A stretch of DNA of 64,000 bases. Origin: Pleurocapsa sp. PCC 7319 (lineage in GTDB: Bacteria; Cyanobacteriota; Cyanobacteriia; Cyanobacteriales; Xenococcaceae). Location: assembly GCF_000332195.1 (NCBI RefSeq), contig NZ_KB235922.1, positions 2,132,211 through 2,196,210 on the forward strand, read 5' to 3'. The position numbers and the translations under genes are program-made. Of this stretch, positions 26,489 to 34,378 are shown piece by piece (the first letter of the stretch is position 1; every line of letters starts with the position of its first letter). Below the pieces are notes generated by a model. That model made no database searches. It saw only the letters and a program-made list of their open reading frames with translations, and had not been told where the DNA came from.

Positions 26489-27031
26489 ATGACATCTAAA
26501 TTTGAAGATTTACAACATAACCAATCAACTGAAGTGCCAGATTTAGAGACCGACAATTTAGGGGCAGCTCCTGATTATTTTGAGTTGGTGAGTGCCTATA
26601 TTGATGGAGAATTGAGCGCCTCAGATCGGAATCAGGTGCAAGTTTTGCTCGACCAAGATTCAGAAGTTAAACATCTCTATACTCAACTCTTGGCCTTGCA
26701 AAGTCAGATGCAAAATTCTTGGGCCCCGCCTAGCAACAAATCTGCGTCAGAAGTTTCTCTACAAGTATTTCGTGAAATAGATCGCACCCACAACCGGCAA
26801 CGTGGGCTAGTCTTGGGAGGCGGAGTGCTGGTTGCTTCTCTTTTAGCTGCTATGTCGGGAATTATTCCAGGTATTACTCCTTTGTCTTTTAGAATGGCAA
26901 ATATCGAGTCACCTACTACCGTTAACTCTGATTCGGTTATGTTAGCCGTAGCAGTTAACAAACCTGCTGTTAATATTCCTAAAGCTGCTACTGGCTATCT
27001 GATTGAAACTCCCAATACGGTTAAAAACTAA
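26489..27031 (+). CDS. Probable membrane anti-sigma factor (SapG-like)
   Basis: A 180-residue protein with an N-terminal helical domain containing FELVSAYIDGELSASDRNQV, typical of anti-sigma domains that clamp ECF sigma factors, one membrane helix at about residues 108-130 (RGLVLGGGVLVASLLAAMSG), and a short extracytoplasmic tail. No H-x3-C-x2-C zinc motif is present, so it belongs to the zinc-free type. The position right after sigG supports it as the cognate regulator, released by proteolysis under stress (family-based inference). Confidence 0.78.
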   Translation: MTSKFEDLQHNQSTEVPDLETDNLGAAPDYFELVSAYIDGELSASDRNQVQVLLDQDSEVKHLYTQLLALQSQMQNSWAPPSNKSASEVSLQVFREIDRTHNRQRGLVLGGGVLVASLLAAMSGIIPGITPLSFRMANIESPTTVNSDSVMLAVAVNKPAVNIPKAATGYLIETPNTVKN

Positions 27032-27060
27032 ACTAGTATCTTTTCGTCTGAGCGGTTTTT

Positions 27061-27900
27061 TTAGACTCCAGGTTGAACACAAACTTGTTCAATTACGTTG
27101 CTAACAGTGGCTACATCGAGATTGATGATTGCTCCTGTTTCAGTTTTGATTAAAGCTTTGTCTGGAGTATGTTCATGGGAAATAAAGCTGTGACCATTAT
27201 TTAGTGCATATTCATTAGCTGTATCAGTTGATTTACCAATCAATTTTTGCCAGCCGTCAAGGTGAGGATGCAGAGCCGATTTATTCTTAGTACATACTGA
27301 TGACTGCTTGACATTGTTTTCAGAACCGCCTAACTCAACTTGACCACGATTTGCATCGTGGCTAGAACTAGTAGAGCTGATATTACTGACTTCATAGCCT
27401 GATGTTGCTACCTTTGGTGGTGGTGATTGTAGCTCTGGCTCAAAGACAATTTCACTATTATTTTGCATTACTGATGAGTAGTAGCGATCGCCGTCCCTGC
27501 CAACAAAATAGATTGTTTTTCCACTTGTGGCTTGAAAAACATCTCCGCTAAACATAGCTTGGGCAGGAATTAGCAAGGTGTCTTCTTGATTAGACTTAGG
27601 TTCTCGATAATAAAAAAAACTGTTTTCTAGCTGACAAATACTAATATAAAAATCCTCAGTTTCAAAGCTATACACTTCTTGATAGGTCAAGTTAATTTGA
27701 TGGCAACTAGAAGTATTTTGAGCTAAAAACTTAGACTCATTTTGATTAACTTCTGCTCTTTGATTAGCTTTAGTTTCATAATTATTATTTAAAGCAATTT
27801 GAATTTCGTGGGCATTAATACCAGAAAGTTTTGTCCCAACGATTCCGCCAATAACAATTACCAATAAAGCTGTTCGTTTGCACCAATTATTCATGACCAA
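27061..27900 (-). CDS. Secreted hypothetical protein (279 aa)
   Basis: An N-terminal signal sequence (NNWCKRTALLVIVIGGIVG, likely cleaved near GINAHE) is followed by a region with CHQINLTYQEVYSFETEDFYISICQ-type strands (about 65-130), resembling small extracellular beta-domains in cyanobacteria, and a Ser/Asn-rich linker. The C-terminal domain (about 200-279) has three cysteines over its length and many polar residues. The first ATG (27900) and one two codons later are equivalent. It converges with the sapG-like gene, 29 bp apart. Not assigned to a family. Confidence 0.6.
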   Translation of the reverse strand: MVMNNWCKRTALLVIVIGGIVGTKLSGINAHEIQIALNNNYETKANQRAEVNQNESKFLAQNTSSCHQINLTYQEVYSFETEDFYISICQLENSFFYYREPKSNQEDTLLIPAQAMFSGDVFQATSGKTIYFVGRDGDRYYSSVMQNNSEIVFEPELQSPPPKVATSGYEVSNISSTSSSHDANRGQVELGGSENNVKQSSVCTKNKSALHPHLDGWQKLIGKSTDTANEYALNNGHSFISHEHTPDKALIKTETGAIINLDVATVSNVIEQVCVQPGV

Positions 27901-28163
27901 GCATTTCTTAAATTTTTATAAAGATATAGTTAATATTAAATTTAAGTAGAAATTCTCAGTGTACTTAGCGGCTACAAGAAGCACCCATAAAGCTCTCTTT
28001 AAATTCACTTATTAGATAGTTTAATCTCAAAGAGTAAAGAGTTAGACAACGTTAGTAATTTAATTCAGGTTCTAAAATATGATTTTTTAATTTTAACTAT
28101 CAAGCAGAATTGTGTTGGTATCAAAGCGGTAAAATGTATTAGTGCCCTTCTCCATCCTAATCA

Positions 28164-28586
28164 ATGGCTTTTTTACCTCAACATAAACCTAAAAAATTGT
28201 CTCTAGGACCACTAGAAACAGAAATACTAGAAATAGTTTGGAAATTAGAAACTGTGACGGTTAAGAATGTTCACGAATATATTCTCAAAGATCCTAATCG
28301 AGAACTAGCTTATACCTCAGTTACCACAGTGCTACGACGCTTAACTCAAAAAGGTTGGCTCAAATGTAGTAAAAAAGGACGGGCTTTTTCTTGGCAAGCT
28401 CTAGTTTCTCGGGAACAGGCTCAGGCTATTCAATCCTATGAAAGATTAAATGGATTTCTCGCTGTTAGTAACCCAGATGTGGTTGCTTCTTTCGCTGATA
28501 GTCTAGATGCTGCTAGTTTAGAGCAAATTGAAGAAATTGCCGCTCGTCTAAACTCTATTCGCCGACAAAGAGAGGAGCAGAAATAA
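28164..28586 (+). CDS. petR: BlaI/MecI-type repressor, PetR-like
   Basis: A 140-residue winged-helix repressor: LGPLETEILEIVWKLETVTVKNVHEYI gives the first helices and LAYTSVTTVLRRLTQKGWLK the recognition helix and wing, with a C-terminal dimerisation helix bundle. It overlaps the next gene, an M56 protease, by one base (TAATG), the classic BlaI-BlaR style pairing. In Synechocystis the equivalent pair PetR-PetP controls the plastocyanin/cytochrome c6 switch by copper. Orthology is inferred from architecture and order, not tested. No operator was assigned. Confidence 0.8.
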   Translation: MAFLPQHKPKKLSLGPLETEILEIVWKLETVTVKNVHEYILKDPNRELAYTSVTTVLRRLTQKGWLKCSKKGRAFSWQALVSREQAQAIQSYERLNGFLAVSNPDVVASFADSLDAASLEQIEEIAARLNSIRRQREEQK

Positions 28587-29437
28587 TGCACTTATTAGTC
28601 ATTTTAACTGTTATCACTGCAGCTTATATCATCCGTAATAGCTCTCTATTATTGGCGGGAACATGGTCTGATCGTTGGCATCAGGCATTATTTGTACTAA
28701 TATTTCCCGCTTTATTGTTATTAACTACAGCGATCGCCATACTTTGGATGGGTTGTCATGGAGCAATGTTAGGATTAGCAGCGGGGTCTTTGGGCTGCAT
28801 TGTGTCTGCTAGCTTAATGTTGTTTGCCCTTTGGTGTTTGATTAAACTAGCTTATCAAGGTAATCGCTCGCTCAAGCAGCTAAATACCTATAAACAAGAA
28901 GTTATTGCTGGCAAGACAGCCAGAATTATTGAACAAGACTTTCTCTACAGCGCGCAAATCGGCTTTTGGAATTCTGAACTAGTTGTCAGTCGTGGTTTAT
29001 TAGCCACTTTAGATGAAGAACATTTAGCTGCGGTCTTAGCTCATGAACAAGCCCATCAATATTACCGTGATACGTTTTGGTTTTTCTGGTTGGGTTGGCT
29101 CCGCTCATTTACTATCTGGTTGCCCAATACAGAAGCACTATGGCAAGAATTATTGTTACTTAGAGAATTGAGAGCAGATCGGCAAGCTGCGCAAAAAGTT
29201 GATTATTTACTTCTAGCAGAATCTTTGTTAACTGTAGTCAAAACTCCCTTGGAGACAGCTTCTTTGTTATGTGCCAATTTCGGTGATTCCATATTTGCCA
29301 ATCGCCTTAATGAAAGAATCAATTTTTTGTTGGCACAACCTGAACCAATATCTCGCGTTCAGATCAATCACTGGCAAAACTGGGGTTGGGTATGTTGGTT
29401 ATTTTTGCCTTTAATGACTATTCCGCTTCATTATTAA
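28586..29437 (+). CDS. petP: M56-family membrane metallopeptidase, PetP-like
   Basis: A 283-residue membrane protease of the BlaR1/M56 family. Two or three N-terminal helices (about residues 1-25, 42-60, 63-95) precede the zinc-binding HExxH in LAHEQAHQYYRD near residue 152; a downstream LRELRADRQAA segment supplies the expected third ligand region. There is a C-terminal helix. The penicillin-sensor domain of BlaR1 is absent, as in PetP. It should cleave the co-encoded repressor in response to a signal, copper in the Synechocystis case. Start ATG at 28586 overlaps the petR stop. Confidence 0.82.
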   Translation: MHLLVILTVITAAYIIRNSSLLLAGTWSDRWHQALFVLIFPALLLLTTAIAILWMGCHGAMLGLAAGSLGCIVSASLMLFALWCLIKLAYQGNRSLKQLNTYKQEVIAGKTARIIEQDFLYSAQIGFWNSELVVSRGLLATLDEEHLAAVLAHEQAHQYYRDTFWFFWLGWLRSFTIWLPNTEALWQELLLLRELRADRQAAQKVDYLLLAESLLTVVKTPLETASLLCANFGDSIFANRLNERINFLLAQPEPISRVQINHWQNWGWVCWLFLPLMTIPLHY

Positions 29438-29478
29438 ACCTTGTCTAGTTCCGAAGTTAGCCAAAAAACAAGTCAGCG

Positions 29479-29901
29479 ATGGAAGAATTAATTACTTTAA
29501 GAAAATACATTGAAGAAAAAAACTACATCAAAGCTTTGGAACTTGTTGGTGAGTTGGAAGAGATGTCTAAGGAAGATAAACTTAACAAAATTTATAGTTA
29601 TGCGGTGATTCTCTTAGTACATTTGATCAAACAACAAGCTGAAAAACGGACAACTAGATCCTGGGGTGTTTCCATTAATAATTCTGTTAGAGAAATTAAG
29701 CGTACTAATAAGAGACGAAAATCTGGCGGTTACTATGCCAATGAAGATGAACTAATTGAAACTATTAATGAAGCTTTTGAAGCTGCAATTGAAAGAGCAG
29801 CTCTAGAAGCTTTTGAGGGTATATATGATGGAAATGAACTCAGGCAAATGATTGATGTGGAACAAGTGAAAAAAAGTGCTTTAACTTTGATCAATAACTA
29901 G
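29479..29901 (+). CDS. DUF29-like protein (140 aa)
   Basis: A short helical protein. The segment VILLVHLIKQQAEKRTTRSWGVSINNSVREI resembles the core LLxHLLKxxxQPExRxxSWxxTI pattern of DUF29 proteins, which are abundant in cyanobacteria; the rest (NEDELIETINEAFEAAIERAALEAF) matches the helical tail. Function is unknown for the family. It is slightly shorter than usual at the N-terminus. Its stop abuts the stop of the convergent futB copy A, marking the exact left edge of the duplicated futB-aroB unit. Confidence 0.6.
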   Translation: MEELITLRKYIEEKNYIKALELVGELEEMSKEDKLNKIYSYAVILLVHLIKQQAEKRTTRSWGVSINNSVREIKRTNKRRKSGGYYANEDELIETINEAFEAAIERAALEAFEGIYDGNELRQMIDVEQVKKSALTLINN

Positions 29902-31578
29902 TTAGCGAGAATGGGTGATACGCCAACTCAAGAAAATCACGGGAATGATCCCCACTAAGACGATTGCTAAAGCAGGTAATGCAGCCTCTGCTAGTCTTTC
30001 ATCAGAAGCATATTGATATACCCTAATTCCTAAAGTGTCAAAATTAAAGGGACGAATTACCAAAGTAGCAGGTAATTCTTTCATCACATCGACAAAGACT
30101 AACATCGCCGAAGTTAATAATCCCCCAGACAATAAAGGAGTATGAATTTTCCAGAGGGTACTAGTGGAACCATATCCTAAGCTGCGGGAAGCGTCGTCTA
30201 AACTCGGAGAAATTTTGTTTAAGCTTGATTCTACCGAGCCAAAAGCTACCGCGAGAAAACGTACCAAATAGGCAAAAATCAAGGAGGCTATCGTTCCTGA
30301 AAGTAATAAGCCAGTAGAAATATTGAAGGTAGAACGCATCCAACCGTCAATAATATTATCTAATCCTGCTACAGGAATTAGTACTCCTACAGCGATTACT
30401 GAACCAGGAATGGCATAACCCATCGCGGCAATCCTAACTGCTGTTTTCATAAACCAGTTTGGTTCCAGTCTCTGACCATAAGCCATCAATAAGGAAATGA
30501 GCATAGCGGCGATCGCTGTCACTATAGCCAGAGTAAAACTATGTTGGGCTAAACTCCAGAATTCGTCATTGAAAGCAGAATCAATATTTTTGAGAGTCAA
30601 ATGTAATAGGTAGATAGCAGGAATGATAAATCCGAAGATAACGGGCAATAAACAACAGAACCCTGCCAATGTACCACGCCAAAAGTTTAGTTGATAGGGA
30701 GTTAATCTTCTCAGAGAATTAGAGCTTTCATAATACTGGGCAGCACTACGCGATCGCCTTTCAAAGACAATTAACACCAGAATAAAAATCATCAGAAAAG
30801 CCGCTAATTGAGCTGCTGCTGCCCTTTCTCCCATCCCTAACCAAGTTCGATAAATTCCGGTGGTAAAGGTATTAACTCCAAAATACTCTACAGTACCCAA
30901 ATCATTCAGGGTTTCCATTAATGCGAGAGCTAAGCCTGCCATAATCGATGGTCTAGCCAAAGGAATAGCAATCGTCAAAAAACTACGCCAGGGATTACAT
31001 CCCAAAGAGCGGCTAGCTTCTAAAGTACATACTGACTGTTCGAGAAATGCTACCCGTGCTAATAAATAAACATAGGGATATAAAACCAATAGCAGCATCA
31101 CCGCTGCCCCCCATACTGAGCGAATGTTAGGAAACCAATAATCATTGAAACTAGTCCAGCCAAACAGACCACGTAACCAGGTTTGCACTGGTCCAAAGTA
31201 ATCTAGCATTTTGGTATAGTCATAAGCCAAGAGATATGCAGGAGCAGCTAAAGGTAGCAAGAGCAGCCACTCCAGCCATCTGCTACCCCAAAAACGACAC
31301 ATCGTTACCAACCAGGCTGTTCCTACTCCAATGAGACATACTCCTATACCTACCAAGAGCATCAACATTAGGGAGTTAAGGATGTAATCTTGTAAAACTG
31401 TTGCCGCTAAATGTTTCCAGATAGCAGTAGATTTAGTAAAAATACTACTAAAAACAAAAAATATAGGCATGGCAATCACTAAGGCGATCGCCATAACTAG
31501 AATAGTCCAACCATTAAAAGCCAAGCGTTTGAACATTCGGCTTGCAGGGGACGAAATCAAATTAGAGTTACCGTTCAC
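29902..31578 (-). CDS. futB: Iron(III) ABC transporter permease, copy A
   Basis: A 558-residue inner-membrane permease of the FbpB/FutB type: two fused MetI-like halves with about 12 helices. Each half carries an EAA-type ATPase-contact loop, EASRSLGCNPWRSFLTIAIP (about residue 188) and DDASRSLGYGSTSTLWKI (about 457). It would translocate ferric iron delivered by a FutA-type binding protein, energised by FutC; neither is encoded nearby. The start at 31578 gives a normal length. It is divergent from aroB (194 bp). About 14 residue differences from copy B by my count. Confidence 0.9.
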   Translation of the reverse strand: MNGNSNLISSPASRMFKRLAFNGWTILVMAIALVIAMPIFFVFSSIFTKSTAIWKHLAATVLQDYILNSLMLMLLVGIGVCLIGVGTAWLVTMCRFWGSRWLEWLLLLPLAAPAYLLAYDYTKMLDYFGPVQTWLRGLFGWTSFNDYWFPNIRSVWGAAVMLLLVLYPYVYLLARVAFLEQSVCTLEASRSLGCNPWRSFLTIAIPLARPSIMAGLALALMETLNDLGTVEYFGVNTFTTGIYRTWLGMGERAAAAQLAAFLMIFILVLIVFERRSRSAAQYYESSNSLRRLTPYQLNFWRGTLAGFCCLLPVIFGFIIPAIYLLHLTLKNIDSAFNDEFWSLAQHSFTLAIVTAIAAMLISLLMAYGQRLEPNWFMKTAVRIAAMGYAIPGSVIAVGVLIPVAGLDNIIDGWMRSTFNISTGLLLSGTIASLIFAYLVRFLAVAFGSVESSLNKISPSLDDASRSLGYGSTSTLWKIHTPLLSGGLLTSAMLVFVDVMKELPATLVIRPFNFDTLGIRVYQYASDERLAEAALPALAIVLVGIIPVIFLSWRITHSR

Positions 31579-31772
31579 AGATAAATAATAAATTTTGCCA
31601 AGTTTACTATGTAATTAAGCTTAAGCTAATTTAGTTCCTAGTTCTTAGTTTTTAGTTCTTAGTTTTTAACTTTGGGTTGTGATAGTAAATAGTAGCCAAA
31701 CAGTTAAATCTTTAAGTAACTTAAGCCGAAAAAAATTTACAATAAAATCTCTAAAAAATAGCTTTAGCCGAT
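31579..31772. promoter_or_regulatory. Shared divergent promoter region of futB and aroB (copy A)
   Basis: 194 bp between the two start codons, identical to the region at 40782-40975. It contains a short tandem repeat (CTTAGTTTTTAGTT-type, 31635-31668) and AT-rich tracts (e.g. TTACAATAAAATC before aroB, a plausible -10 region). Identity in non-coding DNA is what makes recent conversion between the copies likely. Confidence 0.5.
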
Positions 31773-32861
31773 ATGCCTAAGATCACTGTAAATCTTCCTC
31801 AAGACTCTTACGAAATTGCGATCGCTCCTAGCAGCCTAGCTCAGTTAGGCAACAAAATGCAAAAGTTAGCTATCGGTAACAAAGTATTAGTTATTTCTAA
31901 CCCTGAGATATTTAAGCACTATGGCGAAATTTGCGTAAAATCTCTAGAAGCATCTGGCTTTGAAACCTGTACTCACTTAATTTCCGCAGGAGAATCATTC
32001 AAACATCTTCAGTCTATCCAGCAAGTCTACGATACAGCTTTAGCTAACCATATTGAGCGTTCTTCTACCTTAGTAGCCTTAGGTGGTGGGGTAATCGGTG
32101 ATATGACAGGATTTGCTGCTGCTACTTGGTTACGGGGAGTGAATTTTGTGCAAGTGCCTACTTCTCTACTCGCCATCGTCGATGCTTCGGTAGGCGGCAA
32201 AACCGGAGTTAACCATCCCCAAGGTAAAAACTTGATTGGAGCATTTTATCAGCCTAAATTAGTGGCGATCGATCCGACCCTGTTAAAAACCTTGCCTTCC
32301 AGAGAATTTAGGGCAGGTATGGCAGAAGTGATTAAGTATGGTGTTATTTGGGATCAAGATTTATTTACTAAATTAGAAGCTAGCGATCGCCTGGATAGTT
32401 TAGATTATGTCAGCGAGGAGTTACTAGAAACTATTATTACTCGTTCCTGTCAGGCAAAAGCTGATGTCGTTAGCCAAGATGAAAAAGAAGCAGGATTACG
32501 AGCAATTCTTAATTACGGACATACTATCGGTCATGCCGTTGAGAGTTTAACTCACTATAAACAGTTTGTTCACGGTGAGGCTGTGGCGATCGGTATGGTG
32601 GCAGCAGGAAAAATTGCGGTAGAAATGGGTCTATGGACAAAAGAACAGGCTCAAAGGCAAGATGCTTTGATTGTTAAAACTGGTTTACCAACCGAAATTC
32701 CCTCTGAGTTAACAATAGAAGATATTTTAGAAACAATTAAAAGTGATAAAAAGGTTAAAGCGGGAAAAGTGCGATTTATTCTTCCTAATAGCATTGGCGA
32801 AGTCATGATCACCGATCAGGTTACGCCAGAAATTATCACCGCAGCTTTGAAAATAAATTAG
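31773..32861 (+). CDS. aroB: 3-dehydroquinate synthase, copy A
   Basis: Second step of the shikimate pathway: DAHP to 3-dehydroquinate, NAD and zinc dependent. The motifs are [20 protein letters not shown] (NAD), [19 protein letters not shown] (substrate phosphate), and the metal ligands in [19 protein letters not shown] and [11 protein letters not shown]. The length of 362 is typical. It faces away from futB. The 3' end is followed after 11 bp by a MITE copy. About 15 residue differences from copy B, clustered near residues 46-92 and in the last 65 residues. Confidence 0.95.
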   Translation: MPKITVNLPQDSYEIAIAPSSLAQLGNKMQKLAIGNKVLVISNPEIFKHYGEICVKSLEASGFETCTHLISAGESFKHLQSIQQVYDTALANHIERSSTLVALGGGVIGDMTGFAAATWLRGVNFVQVPTSLLAIVDASVGGKTGVNHPQGKNLIGAFYQPKLVAIDPTLLKTLPSREFRAGMAEVIKYGVIWDQDLFTKLEASDRLDSLDYVSEELLETIITRSCQAKADVVSQDEKEAGLRAILNYGHTIGHAVESLTHYKQFVHGEAVAIGMVAAGKIAVEMGLWTKEQAQRQDALIVKTGLPTEIPSELTIEDILETIKSDKKVKAGKVRFILPNSIGEVMITDQVTPEIITAALKIN

Positions 32862-32872
32862 GTTACTAGGAG

Positions 32873-33022
32873 TATAGCCGTACAAAGTTACGTTAGGACA
32901 AGTTTATTTGATTGCTCGTAAGTAATGAGTCCCGTCGAGCGGGATAAGCCTTCGGCATGGCTTCGCTACGAGATAATGAGTAACGAGTAATGAGTGTCCT
33001 AATAAAAGTTCGTATTGCTATA
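32873..33022. mobile_element. MITE family 1, copy 2
   Basis: A 150-bp element with the same TATAGCCGTAC...GTTCGTATTGCTATA ends as the copies at 20876 and 52405. The interior differs: it carries CCCGTCGAGCGGG and a GCTTCGGC-type palindromic insert. It sits between the stop of aroB copy A and the stop of the sulfotransferase gene, 2 bp from the latter. Absent after aroB copy B. Confidence 0.85.
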
Positions 33023-33024
33023 CC

Positions 33025-33924
33025 TCAAGCAATTCGAGAAATCTTCGTTTCTGCCTCAGGGGGAATATCCCGCTTGACCATCCCTGGATAAAAAGTCTGG
33101 TAGAACCAAGCAAATTGTTGCTGAATTTGCTGCTGAATCCTTGTTGGTATCCCATGAATCGATGGTGGCTCGATTTGCGATCGCGTTTGGTGGCGATACT
33201 TGAAGCGATAATAACTATCACTTTCGTGGGGCTTAACTGTCAAATTTTGTGGATCGAACTCCGCTGAGGGCAAACCCAACCAGTCATAAATGCCCTGCAT
33301 CACCTTGGTAGGTTCTTGCATGAGGTGTTCAAATACAACGTAGTAAAGCCGCTGCTGTAACTGAACATCTAGGTCTTGCACTGCTTCGATAGAATGCAAA
33401 GGTGCGCCAATTACTCCCTGGCTACCAAAGAGTTTATCTGCGCGATCATAACGGGATAGATTGGCTAGATGGTCGGGAAAATCCAGCAATAAGGTTTTCT
33501 GGTGTTGGGCTTCTACCGAACCATAAATCTGACCCAATTCCCTCACACAAACCAACATACGAAAGTTGGGGTCTAGCAGGTTGACAGTTTCAATGTGGTG
33601 AACCCAACCTCGGTTTTTGTTGACCACCCAAGCTTTTTCTGTTTCGGCAAACCAGCCATTAATAAAACCCCGAAAGGCGTTCATTAGTCGCTGATAGGTA
33701 AGGTCGAAGTCTACATCTAATTGGGCGCGGAGAAAGTCAGCATCGCTGAGATTGTAACGTAGACTCATCAATGTGGGACAGAGAGGCGAACTATGACCGT
33801 TACTGTATACCTCTTCATGATGATCTAATAGTTGGCAGAGAAGAGTCGATCCAGAACGGGGTAAGCCGGTAACGTAGATAATTTTTTTGTTGAGTTGAGA
33901 TACTGGATGGTTGGGTTGGGGCAT
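33025..33924 (-). CDS. Sulfotransferase family protein
   Basis: A 299-residue PAPS-dependent sulfotransferase-like protein. The N-terminal P-loop-like 5'-phosphosulfate motif is VTGLPRSGSTLLCQLLDHH, the 3'-phosphate region falls around FRMLVCVRELGQIYGS (about residue 128), and the C-terminal part resembles the bacterial tyrosylprotein/lipid sulfotransferase type (PTKVMQGIYDWLGLP). It would transfer sulfate to a hydroxyl group; acceptor unknown. No signal peptide. It lies between a MITE and the Gly-rich surface-protein locus. Confidence 0.82.
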   Translation of the reverse strand: MPQPNHPVSQLNKKIIYVTGLPRSGSTLLCQLLDHHEEVYSNGHSSPLCPTLMSLRYNLSDADFLRAQLDVDFDLTYQRLMNAFRGFINGWFAETEKAWVVNKNRGWVHHIETVNLLDPNFRMLVCVRELGQIYGSVEAQHQKTLLLDFPDHLANLSRYDRADKLFGSQGVIGAPLHSIEAVQDLDVQLQQRLYYVVFEHLMQEPTKVMQGIYDWLGLPSAEFDPQNLTVKPHESDSYYRFKYRHQTRSQIEPPSIHGIPTRIQQQIQQQFAWFYQTFYPGMVKRDIPPEAETKISRIA

Positions 33925-34320
33925 TTTTTTCTTTTAGCTATCAGCTATCAGCTATCAGCTATCAGCTTTTTTTGTTGGGTTGGTGGTTGAGATTTAAGGG
34001 AAATTGTCAATATTAACTGATTACTGTTATTTATTAGCACGATAATAAGGGGAAATATAACCGTGGTTTTACTGGATTTTTAGCTCTAAGCTCTAAGCTC
34101 TAAGCTCTAAGCTTCAATCAAATGGAGTTTTAGACCCCAACTGATTGTAGACAACGTATTGCGATGCAGCGCGTTCTTGTTGGTTCCCGTACCGCGAGCG
34201 ACTGCATCAAGAAGACGATGGGATATTAAACCCAATAGCTACAAGCTCTAAGCTATCAACGTAAGTGAACTTTAGAGCTTAAAGCTTAAGGCTTAAAGCT
34301 TACAGCTTTCTTGATAACTA
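33925..34320. repeat. Intergenic region with short tandem heptamer repeats
   Basis: Contains about four to five copies of AGCTATC at 33935-33967, four of AGCTCTA at 34082-34112, and imperfect AAGCTT/AAAGCTTA-rich inverted sequence at 34240-34305. No coding frame. These resemble the short tandemly repeated repetitive sequences known from cyanobacteria. Related heptamers recur on the other side of the Gly-rich gene (37240-37275, 37940-37965). Confidence 0.7.
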
Positions 34321-34326
34321 ATAACT

Positions 34327-34360
34327 AAAAAAAAATCCCCGCCCAAGAGGACGAGGAAAA
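34327..34360 (-). terminator. Rho-independent terminator of the Gly-rich surface-protein gene
   Basis: On the minus strand CCTCGTCC and GGGCGGGG form an 8-bp stem (two G-T pairs) around a 4-base loop, 34356-34337, followed by a run of T's (34335-34327). It lies 19 bp past the stop codon of the 899-residue gene. Confidence 0.8.
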
Positions 34361-34378
34361 AAATATAGCTAAAATTAT

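Larger units (their letters stand above)
29902..32861. repeat. Duplicated futB-aroB unit, copy A
   Basis: Covers futB (minus), the shared promoter region and aroB (plus). It is a direct repeat of 39105-42064, offset 9203 bp. By eye 31286-31886 is identical to 40489-41089 (601 bp), and 32160-32422 to its counterpart; other parts carry scattered, mostly silent differences. Similarity stops at the stop codons of both genes. Confidence 0.95.

Noticed and set aside
33935-34112. Regularly repeated heptamers, considered as a CRISPR-like array
   Set aside because: Repeat units are 7 bp, directly abutting, with no spacers; they are simple tandem repeats.
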